A stretch of 64,000 nucleotides of DNA. Source: Mucilaginibacter aurantiaciroseus. GTDB lineage: Bacteria > Bacteroidota > Bacteroidia > Sphingobacteriales > Sphingobacteriaceae. The notes beneath the pieces were generated by a model that worked only from the letters and a program-made list of their open reading frames with translations, ran no database searches and had not been told where the DNA came from. This document shows positions 48,160 to 57,289 of the stretch, piece by piece; within the stretch, counting starts at the first letter, position 1; every line of letters begins with the position of its first letter. A program made the translations under genes and the position numbers. The stretch spans positions 186,001 to 250,000 of the forward strand of contig NZ_JAMXOF010000002.1 of the NCBI RefSeq assembly GCF_024055595.1. Reading direction: 5' to 3'.

Positions 48160-48990
48160 ATGTTAAAGATTGACAGTCACCAGCATTTTTGGCAATTCCA
48201 TCCCGTTAAAGATGCCTGGATAACCAACGACCTAAAAGTTATCCAACGCGACATGCTGCCTGAGGATGTTGAACCCATAATGCCAGAGCACGGCATATTA
48301 GGTTCCGTAGCTGTACAGGCTGATCAATCCGAAGCGGAGAATGATTTTTTATTGGGCCTTGCCGATAAGCACAGCTTTATAAAAGGTATTGTAGGCTGGG
48401 TAAACTTTAAAGCAGATAATATCGAAGAGCGCTTAGCCTACTACAGCGGCATTAAACTCATAAAAGGTTTCCGCCACATATTACAGGCTGAGCCCGATGA
48501 GCAATTTATGCTGGATGAAAAGTTTATGAAGGGCATCAGTTTATTAAGCAAGTACAATTTTACATACGATATCCTGATCAAACCAAATCACCTGCCTTAT
48601 TTAAAAACTTTGGTTGCGGCTTTTCCTGATCAAAAGTTTGTGATAGATCATCTGGCTAAGCCATATATTAAAAATATTGAAATAAGCAGATGGAGAGAGG
48701 ATATACAAGCCATAGCAATACACCCCAACATATCCTGCAAAATATCCGGTATGGTAACCGAAGCCGACTGGGCCAACTGGAAACCCGGAGATTTTACCCC
48801 GTATCTTGATGTCGTATTTAATGCCTTTGGTATTAAAAGGGTAATGTTTGGCTCCGACTGGCCGATGTGTAATTTAGCAGGGGGCTATGAGGGTGTTTTA
48901 AGTATTGTAGAAAGCTATATGAGCCGCTTGAGCCTAAACGAGCAGGAGCTATTTTGGGGCAAAAACGCGATGGATTTTTACGCCTTGTAA
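48160..48990 (+). CDS. amidohydrolase, L-fuconolactonase-like
   Basis: 276 residues from ATG 48160; the frame extends upstream only to a TTG inside the terminator. TIM-barrel metal-dependent amidohydrolase of the COG3618 family: DSHQHFWQFHP (HxH pattern), VIDHLAKP and MFGSDWPM with the catalytic Asp. Such enzymes open sugar lactones such as fuconolactone or rhamnonolactone. An alpha-L-fucosidase lies 8 kb downstream, but no other fucose catabolic gene is near. Its 3' end overlaps that of the convergent permease by 13 bases. Confidence 0.88.
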   Translation: MLKIDSHQHFWQFHPVKDAWITNDLKVIQRDMLPEDVEPIMPEHGILGSVAVQADQSEAENDFLLGLADKHSFIKGIVGWVNFKADNIEERLAYYSGIKLIKGFRHILQAEPDEQFMLDEKFMKGISLLSKYNFTYDILIKPNHLPYLKTLVAAFPDQKFVIDHLAKPYIKNIEISRWREDIQAIAIHPNISCKISGMVTEADWANWKPGDFTPYLDVVFNAFGIKRVMFGSDWPMCNLAGGYEGVLSIVESYMSRLSLNEQELFWGKNAMDFYAL

Positions 48991-50330
48991 TTCGCCGGTT
49001 TAAAAGGCCACTCCTTATTCATGTTGGCTTTTATGAAGTAGACAATAGTACCCAATGCAATGGCGCTTAAACCACCCAATACCATATGGAAGCCCGTAGA
49101 TAACAATATACCGAACCACATTGCTATTGCCAGGAAAATAGGGATAGGAAATAATGGCATTTTATAAGGGAAATTTATTTCACTTTTGGCCCGGCGTAGG
49201 AGGTACAGCCCCAGGGCTTGTGATATAAATTGGATCAGGATCCGCATGGCTAATATGGCGCTGATCACATCGCTGAGCTTAAATAGCAGGCTAAATACTA
49301 AGGCTATCCCACCCAAAAACAACAACGATACGTAAGGGAAATTACCCGTTGGGTGCAACTTGGCAAATACTTTAAAAAACGCACCATCCGCCGCCGCCGC
49401 GTAAGGGATGCGGCTATAACCCAATGTGGCTGAGAATACTGATGAAAAGGCAACCAGCAATATCAAACAGGTAACAATTTTTGCCGAGGTATGCCCGGAT
49501 AATTGCTCCATAAATTCGCTTACCACAAACTTACTGTCCTTAGCATGTTGCCAGGGTATTACGCTTACCACGCTCACATTCATCAGCATGTAAAGGATAG
49601 CGATACCTGCTATAGAAATAAACATACTCTTCGGTATGTTTTTAGATGGGTTGATGATCTCGCCACCCAAATGGCATACATTATAGTAACCCAGGTAGCT
49701 GTAAACGCTTTTTACACTAGCAAAACCAATAGCCGCCACAAAAGCATAATTTACCGTTAAGCCGTCATTAATATGTTTTATGGGGGCTAAGAAATTGCCA
49801 TGCGCTAAGCCACCGGCTATTATCCAAATCATGGTAAGTATTACGCCCACCCAAAGTATCACGCTAATTTTTCCTATCGATTCAATCTTACGGTATAGCA
49901 AAGCCACAATACAAATTACCACACCACCGCTCATTAGCTTAGCTTCTATGGGGGATAGGGGAAGTAAATAAGAAAAGTATGCCGCGAAACCAATAGCTGC
50001 CGAAGCGATAACCAGCGGTGCCTGGATCATGGTTTGCCAAACAAACAAAAAACTCATGAGTTTGCCCGGGCCGTTTTTGCCGTAAGTTTCTTTCAAAAAA
50101 TTATAGGAACCACCTGCCATGGGGAAGGCTGCGCCAAGTTCGCTCCAAACCATGGCATCAATAAATGAAAGCAGCGCACCCGCCAGCCAGGCATACAAAA
50201 ACCATGGTCCGTTCATCATACTGATCACCATAGGCAGGGTAATGAACGGCCCGATGCCAACCATATCGGTCATGTTTATGGCGGTAGCTTGTGCCAGGCC
50301 AAGGCGGCGTACCAGGGAAGTTTCAGCCAT
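48978..50330 (-). CDS. APC-family amino acid permease
   Basis: 450 residues, twelve helices, amino acid-polyamine-organocation superfamily. The first helix carries TDMVGIGPFITLP, the unwound GxG substrate loop typical of APC carriers. Substrate unknown. It has a clean Bacteroidota promoter at 50369-50397. Confidence 0.9.
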   Translation of the reverse strand: MAETSLVRRLGLAQATAINMTDMVGIGPFITLPMVISMMNGPWFLYAWLAGALLSFIDAMVWSELGAAFPMAGGSYNFLKETYGKNGPGKLMSFLFVWQTMIQAPLVIASAAIGFAAYFSYLLPLSPIEAKLMSGGVVICIVALLYRKIESIGKISVILWVGVILTMIWIIAGGLAHGNFLAPIKHINDGLTVNYAFVAAIGFASVKSVYSYLGYYNVCHLGGEIINPSKNIPKSMFISIAGIAILYMLMNVSVVSVIPWQHAKDSKFVVSEFMEQLSGHTSAKIVTCLILLVAFSSVFSATLGYSRIPYAAAADGAFFKVFAKLHPTGNFPYVSLLFLGGIALVFSLLFKLSDVISAILAMRILIQFISQALGLYLLRRAKSEINFPYKMPLFPIPIFLAIAMWFGILLSTGFHMVLGGLSAIALGTIVYFIKANMNKEWPFKPANYKA

Positions 50331-50714
50331 TCGTTTCTATCAGCGGGAATAAGTTTCAGTTAATAGTACAAAAATAACTTTATGCAGCAAGGGTCAAAAT
50401 TTATTGGGTCAGGCATTTGTAAGGAGTTTTGCTTTGCATAAAATGTGGATGGCGTAAAATCAACCCTTATTAAATACAGGTAATAAGTATTTAAACATTA
50501 AAAAAAATTTTAAAAACCCTTGGTAAAAGCTTTTAATCGTACGCACTTGTTTAAAAAGCGTATTAAATATAAGTTAATTAGTTAAATATTATTTGCCCTA
50601 ATGGCGGCTGTATTAAACTTATAAATAACACAATGTGCCGGGGTAAACGATATTGGTTTGCCTATCCTGATTTTTTTGTATTTGAATAATTAACCCTTTA
50701 AATCATTCATAACC
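50331..50714. other. long intergenic region between divergent permease and GH16 genes
   Basis: 384 bases, AT-rich, no ORF, no hairpin of note. Contains the permease promoter at 50369-50397; the promoter of the GH16 gene is not clear. Confidence 0.5.
50369..50397 (-). promoter_or_regulatory. promoter of the APC permease gene
   Basis: On the - strand TTG (50397-50395), 18-base spacer, TATTTTTG (50376-50369). Matches TTG-N(17-23)-TAnnTTTG; 38 bases to the ATG. Confidence 0.65.
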
Positions 50715-51515
50715 ATGAAAAAAATTTATTGCATTGTATTTGTAGCGCTATTTGCTGCCGCATGTACCAAAGAGAAAACGGCAACTGTTGCCCCGCAAAG
50801 CGCCAAGGCCCCGGAGAACGCCACCGCTGTAACGCAAGGCACAAAGCGCGACCAGGCCACCATTTCCTGGAGCGGCTACACCTGGAACGTTAAAGCACCC
50901 GCAGGCACTGAAGGCCCCGGCCCCAATTATTGGAGCGGTAATAACGTTTGGGTGGATGCGAACGGCTGGCTGCATTTAAGGGTATCTAAAAATGCCTCCA
51001 ACAACCACTGGGAGTGTGCCGAGATCTCCAGCGCCACCAACTTTGGCTTTGGTACTTACCAATGGCAAATTGACGGGCCTATCGCCAACCTGGATAAAAA
51101 CATTGTACTTGGCTTGTTTGATTACTCGGGCATCGATGGTCGCGACGAAATAGATATCGAATTTGCAAGATGGGGTAATGCGGCATGGCCAAACCTAAAC
51201 TATACCATTTTTCCTAAGGAAGGTGATGCACCTGCCCCGGCAAGTTACTCGCAGGAGTTTTCTACCCCGGGCGGCACATATACTACACACCGTTTCAAAA
51301 GAACAGCTACCAGCGTGGTATTTAAAAGCCTTTACGGTTTCCAAAGCGGCGATACCAACCTATTCTTGACCAAAACCTTTAACAGCCCCGGCACATCCAT
51401 CAGCGGCAAAAGCATGCCGGTATTGTTAAACCTATGGTGCTACAACGGCCTTGCCCCGTCAAACGGACAAAGCGTAGAGATTGTGATCCATAGCTTCACT
51501 TTTACAGCAAATTAA
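50715..51515 (+). CDS. glycoside hydrolase family 16-like lipoprotein
   Basis: 266 residues. Lipobox AAC at Cys17 (MKKIYCIVFVALFAAAC) anchors it. The jelly-roll domain (about 45-265) bears the GH16 active-site pattern EIDIE (Glu145, Asp147, Glu149): nucleophile, assisting Asp, acid/base. Substrate may be a beta-glucan, agar or other; the sequence lacks enough markers. Monocistronic, ended by a terminator shared with GH38. Confidence 0.85.
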   Translation: MKKIYCIVFVALFAAACTKEKTATVAPQSAKAPENATAVTQGTKRDQATISWSGYTWNVKAPAGTEGPGPNYWSGNNVWVDANGWLHLRVSKNASNNHWECAEISSATNFGFGTYQWQIDGPIANLDKNIVLGLFDYSGIDGRDEIDIEFARWGNAAWPNLNYTIFPKEGDAPAPASYSQEFSTPGGTYTTHRFKRTATSVVFKSLYGFQSGDTNLFLTKTFNSPGTSISGKSMPVLLNLWCYNGLAPSNGQSVEIVIHSFTFTAN

Positions 51516-51533
51516 TACCCTCTCCCTCATCAT

Positions 51534-51570
51534 AAAAAAGGCCGTCCCGGCATCTCGGGGCGGCCTTTTT
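51534..51570. terminator. bidirectional terminator between GH16 and GH38 genes
   Basis: AAAAAGGCCGTCCCG pairs with CGGGGCGGCCTTTTT with one wobble; both A- and T-runs are present. Confidence 0.88.
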
Positions 51571-51586
51571 GTGATGCAATAGATTG

Positions 51587-54472
51587 CTATTTTGTTTCTA
51601 TCCTGATGGTTTTTATTCCCTTACCGGGGATGGTAAACGTATTATCTAAGGTTGTTCTTTTGTCCTCCGCTAAATTGCTGTCCCAAAGTTTAATGCCCGT
51701 GGTTTGTTGCGGGGTAACGTTTACGATGCTTTCTGCATCGCTTGTGTTTACGATCATCACGATAGTGCCTTTTCCATCATCTGCCGGTTTTAAAATTTCG
51801 GTGTAAATGTTATTGCCGGTAATTTTAAAGGGCAAACCCTGTTCGTTAGCTGTTGCCGCGGCCACAATTAATGGCTGATGGTTATTAAGCCCCTGTTGGT
51901 TTGCTTTCAGGCTGTTATAACCTTGCTCGTGCGCCTGTATAAAGTAACGGAAGGTGGCTACACCATCCTGGTCGGCTTTAAAGTTGGTATGCCAAAGGTT
52001 ATTCATCACCCACGAATAGATGCCCGATGATTGCGGGGTGAACGATAACCATTGCGGCGCAAAATGCAGCCCGCCCAGGAGGTTATCCGTGGTAATCTTG
52101 CCTATCTCAAACAAAGGAGCGTCCGGGCTGCTCCAGGTAACACCATAGTCGGCGTTCGACACATCTACCCAGCGTTGCTGCGTGTACCAGTTATGGTTAG
52201 CATTTGGCAGCTGATCAGCTTCGGCGGCAATACTTCCCCATGGAATGCTGTAACGCACCTGCGCGTTTGGCACGTTAAAAGGAAACGCGAAATGTACGCT
52301 CTCTTTCCTGCGGATGGCTTTTTTATCAATGGTGTTGATCAGTTCCACCTTATCCAACCCGCTTACCAAACGGATCTCTCGGGTTAATCCGTTTGTGCCC
52401 GGCGCGTTGGATGTTACCAGTAAACTCACTACCAACGGGCCTTTTTCTTTAATGCTGATACGCGCGTTGCTGCTGCTTTGCAGGTTCTTCAACGTATCGC
52501 CCGGTAAATAAATGTACTGGTTAAGCGATGCGGTATCTGATACATAATTGCGTGTGCCTTTTACCAGTTTTTGGATATTTCCGTTAGCCTTATCAAGCAC
52601 CACATTGTAAACGCCGTTGCTTAACGTATTCAGCGTAACAATAGCTTTTGCTTTGCTGTAAGCTTTGCCCGCGCTTATGGTAAAGGTGCTTTTACCCATC
52701 TGCGCAACATCATCCGCCAAAATAGCCAGTTCGCCGGTACTTAAGCGTTGCGATGGTATGCGCTTGCCCGATGCGTCTTTAACCGCGTCACCGGCTTTGC
52801 TAAGTGCGGCAGGTACATAAACCACATCGGTACGCGGCCACATTTGGGTATTGTACACATCAATGGTATTTGCTTTTGCTGATGCCGGTTTTAAAGCAAG
52901 CACCATCAACGAATCCGCCTTTTTTTGAGCGCTTAACGCAAACGACTGCTTTACCGCCCATTCGCTTTTAACCTTGGCATCATCGGGTGCGTCGGTGCTG
53001 TTGTAAGCCCCCCAGGTATGTTCGTTAAACAGCAGCAGGTTTTTCCAGGTGTTGTTAAATGCATTTACCGGGTAGGTAGCTTTGTTGCGGATGGCCCAGA
53101 TGGCATCGCTTTGTTTCAACACATCTGATGCGTTGCGGTTGATGGCCGTTTCTTTTGCTGCAGATGATACGCCATCCGTCCAGTACTCGGTGTAATCGCC
53201 CTGGTAGCTGGGCAGCTTGTCTTTATACTTTTTTTCCAGATCTGTAAAGAATTGTTTTGTTGAGGTAATTATCAGCTTTGGGGATTCGAAATGTTCGTTC
53301 CAGGCTTTTACGGCATCGGGCAGTTCCGGGTCTATCGGCGCGTTATCGCTCATGGCCCAGGTAAGGATGCTCATATCATATGGGAAGCCCTTTTGCTCCA
53401 GGTCGTCAAGGTATTGGAACAGGTAAGGGTTCAGGAAATTTTCGGTCGGTTTGCCGGTGTAAAATGGTTTTGGCTCGTCAATGGTAAAAAAGTTAGGGAT
53501 CTTGGTGCCTTTCAGGGCATAGCCGATAGAGTAGGGCTGGCATTGCCAAAATAATAGTTTTTCTTTACCCGATGGTGATACCCAATAGAAGGGTTTATCC
53601 TGCCATTTGGCCAGGTTGCCAATCCTGTCCGAAGCGTTTGGCCCGGATAGGAAATACTTGATCCCCGTTTGCTCTGCCTGCGCGGCCAATCCCCAGGAAG
53701 CGCCCGGTACATCCCCCTGGAACATCGTGTGGATCTCAATACCCTGCTCGCGCGCCAACCTTTGCGATTCTGCAAACATCTGCATCAACTGCCTTGAATC
53801 GGTTAAACTGGTATTGATGTTGCCATAAGCACCATCAAGGCTGATCCAGCCCTTTTTAACGGCATTCCAAAAGCGGGCCTTCTTTTCTGTTGATGACAGC
53901 TTCAGGTAATTATCAACCACCCATATAGCTTCGGTAGTCCATTTAAAACGGGCTTCGGCAGGGTAATTTTGGGTCTTTTCGGCAAGGGTAATGCTCTCTT
54001 CAATGTTTTCCATATGCAGTTTCAGCACCTTAGCCTGCGTATTGGTGTAGCCAATATCCACATGCGAGTGGGGGAGCACATAAACACTCCAGTTAGCACG
54101 TGCAGGTTCAACTATACAGCGGGCGGTATACGTTTGGTTGCCCGCTTTTAATATGACGATTGCCTGGGTAGAGATCTTAATGGCATCGCCCGGCAGGGGC
54201 AGTTCAAAAACATCCAGGCCATTTTTATTGGCCGGGATGCTGAGGTGATCAGTATGATTATTGAACGTTACGCTTACATCCGCGGCAGCATAGCTTTTGC
54301 CATTTTTAAAAAGCAGCCTTGCCAAGCGGCGGGTTTCGCCCTTATATTTTACATAAGCGATGGTTGGCTGCAAGGTTACCGAAGTAAAATTTATAGCGGG
54401 TGTTTGGCTATATGTAGTATTGTTGATACTTATTAATAAAAAAACTATCGCAAAAACAAGGCATTTCTTCAT
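51587..54472 (-). CDS. glycoside hydrolase family 38-like protein
   Basis: 961 residues with signal peptide (ending TYSQT). The GH38 N-terminal catalytic domain begins YVLPHSHVDIGYT, where His135 and Asp139, plus His137, are the expected zinc or nearby residues (canonical HSHNDPGW). ILTWAMSDNAP and FNEHTWGAY may form the remaining site, including the late His. C-terminal beta domains (about 560-960) follow. GH38 enzymes are alpha-mannosidases; in Bacteroidota this subgroup has little biochemistry. Periplasmic or exported. Confidence 0.82.
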   Translation of the reverse strand: MKKCLVFAIVFLLISINNTTYSQTPAINFTSVTLQPTIAYVKYKGETRRLARLLFKNGKSYAAADVSVTFNNHTDHLSIPANKNGLDVFELPLPGDAIKISTQAIVILKAGNQTYTARCIVEPARANWSVYVLPHSHVDIGYTNTQAKVLKLHMENIEESITLAEKTQNYPAEARFKWTTEAIWVVDNYLKLSSTEKKARFWNAVKKGWISLDGAYGNINTSLTDSRQLMQMFAESQRLAREQGIEIHTMFQGDVPGASWGLAAQAEQTGIKYFLSGPNASDRIGNLAKWQDKPFYWVSPSGKEKLLFWQCQPYSIGYALKGTKIPNFFTIDEPKPFYTGKPTENFLNPYLFQYLDDLEQKGFPYDMSILTWAMSDNAPIDPELPDAVKAWNEHFESPKLIITSTKQFFTDLEKKYKDKLPSYQGDYTEYWTDGVSSAAKETAINRNASDVLKQSDAIWAIRNKATYPVNAFNNTWKNLLLFNEHTWGAYNSTDAPDDAKVKSEWAVKQSFALSAQKKADSLMVLALKPASAKANTIDVYNTQMWPRTDVVYVPAALSKAGDAVKDASGKRIPSQRLSTGELAILADDVAQMGKSTFTISAGKAYSKAKAIVTLNTLSNGVYNVVLDKANGNIQKLVKGTRNYVSDTASLNQYIYLPGDTLKNLQSSSNARISIKEKGPLVVSLLVTSNAPGTNGLTREIRLVSGLDKVELINTIDKKAIRRKESVHFAFPFNVPNAQVRYSIPWGSIAAEADQLPNANHNWYTQQRWVDVSNADYGVTWSSPDAPLFEIGKITTDNLLGGLHFAPQWLSFTPQSSGIYSWVMNNLWHTNFKADQDGVATFRYFIQAHEQGYNSLKANQQGLNNHQPLIVAAATANEQGLPFKITGNNIYTEILKPADDGKGTIVMIVNTSDAESIVNVTPQQTTGIKLWDSNLAEDKRTTLDNTFTIPGKGIKTIRIETK

Positions 54473-54556
54473 AGTGTATTGATTATGTTGCTGTTATAAT
54501 TTTATGTAAGCAGGTTAGCGCTTTTGCAAGATAGAAAGAAAATCGACTAATTATAC

Positions 54557-55369
54557 TTATGCTGATGAGACCGGGTTCCAGGTAGTATCGCCGGCAAGCA
54601 TTTGGGTGAAATTGCTGCGCGATGGGATGTCGAGATAAGGATAGGTAACCTTGCTGAGGTATAAACCCTGCGGATAAGCCGGTTTAATTACCTGCGGCAA
54701 TAACGGGTTTATTAAGTGTGCTTCAAACTCATCAACACTTAGTTTGCCGCTGCCAATATCAATGAGTTTTCCGGTGATGATCCGCACCATTTTCCCCAGG
54801 AAACGGTTGGCAGAAATGTGGAAACGGAGCCTGTCGCCCGCGTTATCGGTAAATATTTCCGCCTCGCTTATGTTGCAAATGGTGTGCTGGTTGCGCCCGG
54901 GCATTTTGCAGAACGCGAAAAAATCCGTATATTGTAGCAACAGTTTTGCCGCCCTGTTCATACTGCCCACATCCCAGTCTTTTACGGCGTACATCGAACT
55001 GAAACCACTAAGGAAAGGATCTTTATAGGTGTGGATAAAGTAGTCGTACCCACGCTGCACGGCATCAAAACGGGCGTGTTGCCGGCCATCTACCGGGATA
55101 ATGTCAAACACAGCGATATCATCCGGCAATAAATTGTTCAGCCTGAACGCAAGGTCAAAATCCCAGGCATCATCAACATCCAAATGGAAAAAGAACTGGC
55201 TGGCATGCACCTGCGCATCGGTACGGCCACAGCCTATGATCTGTAAGGGCTTCTTAAATACCTGGCTCAGGCTTTTTTCTAAAACCTGCTGTACACCTAT
55301 TCCATCGGGGTGGATCTGCCAGCCGCTGTAGTTGGTGCCATGGTAACCGATATGGAAAAAGTAGCGCAA
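54557..55369 (-). CDS. truA: tRNA pseudouridine(38-40) synthase
   Basis: 270 residues. The start is a TTG at 55369: the N-terminus RYFFHIGYHGTNYSGWQ aligns at residue 2 with family members, and there is no upstream ATG. Catalytic Asp51 lies in GCGRTDAQVHA. Modifies the anticodon stem of many tRNAs. Fourteen bases after the small gene at 55384. Confidence 0.93.
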   Translation of the reverse strand: MRYFFHIGYHGTNYSGWQIHPDGIGVQQVLEKSLSQVFKKPLQIIGCGRTDAQVHASQFFFHLDVDDAWDFDLAFRLNNLLPDDIAVFDIIPVDGRQHARFDAVQRGYDYFIHTYKDPFLSGFSSMYAVKDWDVGSMNRAAKLLLQYTDFFAFCKMPGRNQHTICNISEAEIFTDNAGDRLRFHISANRFLGKMVRIITGKLIDIGSGKLSVDEFEAHLINPLLPQVIKPAYPQGLYLSKVTYPYLDIPSRSNFTQMLAGDTTWNPVSSA

Positions 55370-55383
55370 GGCGGTGGGGATGA

Positions 55384-55632
55384 TTATTCGGTTATTTCTT
55401 CATCCTCAGATTCCGCATCGTCGGTTTTCTCCGGCTTTGGCAGGTTTGCCTTCAGCATCACGCGGCCTTTTTTGGTTAAGGTACAGGCCGGTGAACGTTT
55501 GGCTTCTTCGCCCTTGCCAATATCTATCAGGTTGAATTTTTTTAGTTCCTGCAGATCTGGTTTGGTTAAGTTGATGGCGAGGCCTTTTTCGGCAATAACT
55601 TTTAGCGCGGCAACCACTTCTTCGTGTTTCAT
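55384..55632 (-). CDS. small protein of unknown function (82 aa)
   Basis: 82 residues with a helical N-terminus (MKHEEVVAALKVIAEKG), a middle with the look of a small winged helix (LKKFNLIDIGKGEEAKRS, CTLTKKGRVMLKAN) and a Glu/Asp-rich tail. The shape suggests DNA or protein binding, but this is inference. Upstream of truA on the same strand. Confidence 0.7.
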   Translation of the reverse strand: MKHEEVVAALKVIAEKGLAINLTKPDLQELKKFNLIDIGKGEEAKRSPACTLTKKGRVMLKANLPKPEKTDDAESEDEEITE

Positions 55633-55810
55633 AAGTATCGTATTGTAGCTGCAAAGATAAGAATAAGAAAGGTCATCGCTCTTAATGCTTTGTATGGTAT
55701 ATTTAGGTGTTTGATATACGATAAGGCAATCATTGGGGTAAATTCGAAACCCCGCTTATAATTATAGAGGACAATATTGATCTACATCAATCACCTTTAA
55801 AAAAACCAAA

Positions 55811-56177
55811 ATGAGCATGCTCAAAGTTAAAGGCGGTACCGAAATTTATTACAACCGCGAGGGCGCCGGGGTATCGCCAGGCATGTGCGACAATTGGTGG
55901 CGCCAGGGGATATTGGGCGGCATCAAGGCCCATTACGATCGTATCAGGGCGTTCTCGAAAAACTGATTTTACCGAAGACCTGAAAAGTGTTGATGTACCC
56001 GTACTTGTTTTGCGTGGCGATGACTACCGGATAGTACCCTACCAGCTTACCGGTGTAAAAGCCGCGAAGTTGGTAAAAGATGGTAAACTGATCACTTATC
56101 CAAGTTTTCCGCACGGCATGCCGACCACGGAAGCCGCAACGATCAACAAAGATCTGCTGGCATTTATTAAAGGCTAA
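55811..56177 (+). pseudogene. decayed chloroperoxidase-type alpha/beta hydrolase
   Basis: The start reads MSMLKVKGGTEIYYNREG, the normal beginning of the non-heme chloroperoxidase-like hydrolases. After about 20 residues it jumps to the C-terminal cap and core (SPGMCDNWWRQGILGGIKAHYDRIRAF), so roughly 160 residues with the nucleophile elbow GxSxGG are missing. A one-base shift then yields TGA at 55964-55966. The remaining C-terminus continues in another frame as TDFTEDLKSVDVPVLVLRGD and ends with a FPHGMPTT His region and LLAFIKG, stop at 56177. Not functional; a relic. Confidence 0.88.
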
Positions 56178-56214
56178 AACAGGACGTTTAAAAGTCGTTT
56201 TTTGGTGAAAAATG

Positions 56215-56248
56215 GCGCTCTGAATTAAGTTTTCAGGGCGCTTTTTTT
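56215..56248 (+). terminator. terminator behind the hydrolase pseudogene
   Basis: GCGCTCTGAA (56215-56224) pairs with TTCAGGGCGC (56232-56241) with one wobble, then seven T. Confidence 0.82.
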
Positions 56249-56360
56249 GTGATAATTTGTAAAATATCTGATACTATCCAATTTTTGCTAAATTGATTTA
56301 GTAAAATGTTTTTGTTTTGTACAAATTTGTTTTGTAAACCAATTATATCAGATCAATTAA

Positions 56361-57284
56361 ATGTTTAAAGCCTTACGGTTTTTTTGTACGATATGCTTTT
56401 TTATACAGGTTAGTCTTGCGCAGCCTGCAAAAATAGTGGTTGGTAATACCACTATTTTTAAGGTAAACCAGGTGCTGCAAAGTAACATGGTTGTACAGCA
56501 AAACAAGCCATTTAAAGTATGGGGCGAGGCTGAAGCAGGTACAACTGCCTCTTTTAAAGCAGATTGGATTGCAGCCCCGGTAACTGTTGTAGCAAATGCG
56601 GATAGTAATTTTTTAGCCATAATCCCCGTACCACAGGCAAAACCCGGTGACTTTACCGCTCATCAAATAAGTGTCCAAAACGGTAAGCAAACCATTGTTT
56701 TAGCTAATCTGCTGATAGGCGATTTATGGTTTTTGAGCGGTCAATCTAACATGCAGTTCCCGATGAAGGAGGTTAAAGGTGCTGGTAATGAGGCAGCTAA
56801 AGTGCAGGATCCTAACATCCGCATACTGAACCCAAGCTTTAACTCGTTTTATAACTTGTCTATCAAGGGTTTCTGTTGGTATCAGGACGAATCTAACCGT
56901 ACCGAGCGCGATAGTTACCTGCAATTGAAGGCCAAAGCCGATAGTGCTTTTACAACAAATGCTATTGCTGTCCATTCATCTGTAAATGCGCCATCTTTTG
57001 CCATCACTTACAGGGGCTATACTGAGATCCCAACTACTGGGGTTTATACTTTTTACCTTAATTGCGACGATGGCGGCATCTTTAAAATAGCCGGCCGCAT
57101 GGTAGTTGATAACGATGACAACCACACTGCAATTGAAAAGAACGGGCAGGTGGCATTAGGCAAAGGCCTGCAGCCCTTCGCGCTTGATTTTATTGAAGGA
57201 GGCGGTGGTTTTGCGTTAAAGCTAAAATATAGTTTCAATGGCAGTGCTCCTGCAGAAGTACCTGCATCATGGTTTAAACACTAA
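56361..57284 (+). CDS. truncated sialate O-acetylesterase fused to PA14-like domain
   Basis: 307 residues with signal peptide (ending SLAQ). About 30-115 is the N-terminal beta domain of sialate O-acetylesterases, then GDLWFLSGQSNMQFPMKEV carries the SGNH nucleophile (Ser129). At about 158-165 the chain jumps from the early catalytic region (NPNIRILNP-like DPNIRILNPSF) to the later LSIKGFCWYQDESN, the family's IKGxxWYQGESN with Gly to Asp, so some 200-250 residues, including most of the fold, are absent. From about 200 a PA14/chitobiase-like domain follows (GYTEIPTTGVYTFYLNCDDG). The catalytic Asp-x-x-His end is missing. An open frame, but probably inactive. Confidence 0.75.
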   Translation: MFKALRFFCTICFFIQVSLAQPAKIVVGNTTIFKVNQVLQSNMVVQQNKPFKVWGEAEAGTTASFKADWIAAPVTVVANADSNFLAIIPVPQAKPGDFTAHQISVQNGKQTIVLANLLIGDLWFLSGQSNMQFPMKEVKGAGNEAAKVQDPNIRILNPSFNSFYNLSIKGFCWYQDESNRTERDSYLQLKAKADSAFTTNAIAVHSSVNAPSFAITYRGYTEIPTTGVYTFYLNCDDGGIFKIAGRMVVDNDDNHTAIEKNGQVALGKGLQPFALDFIEGGGGFALKLKYSFNGSAPAEVPASWFKH

Positions 57285-57289
57285 CATCT

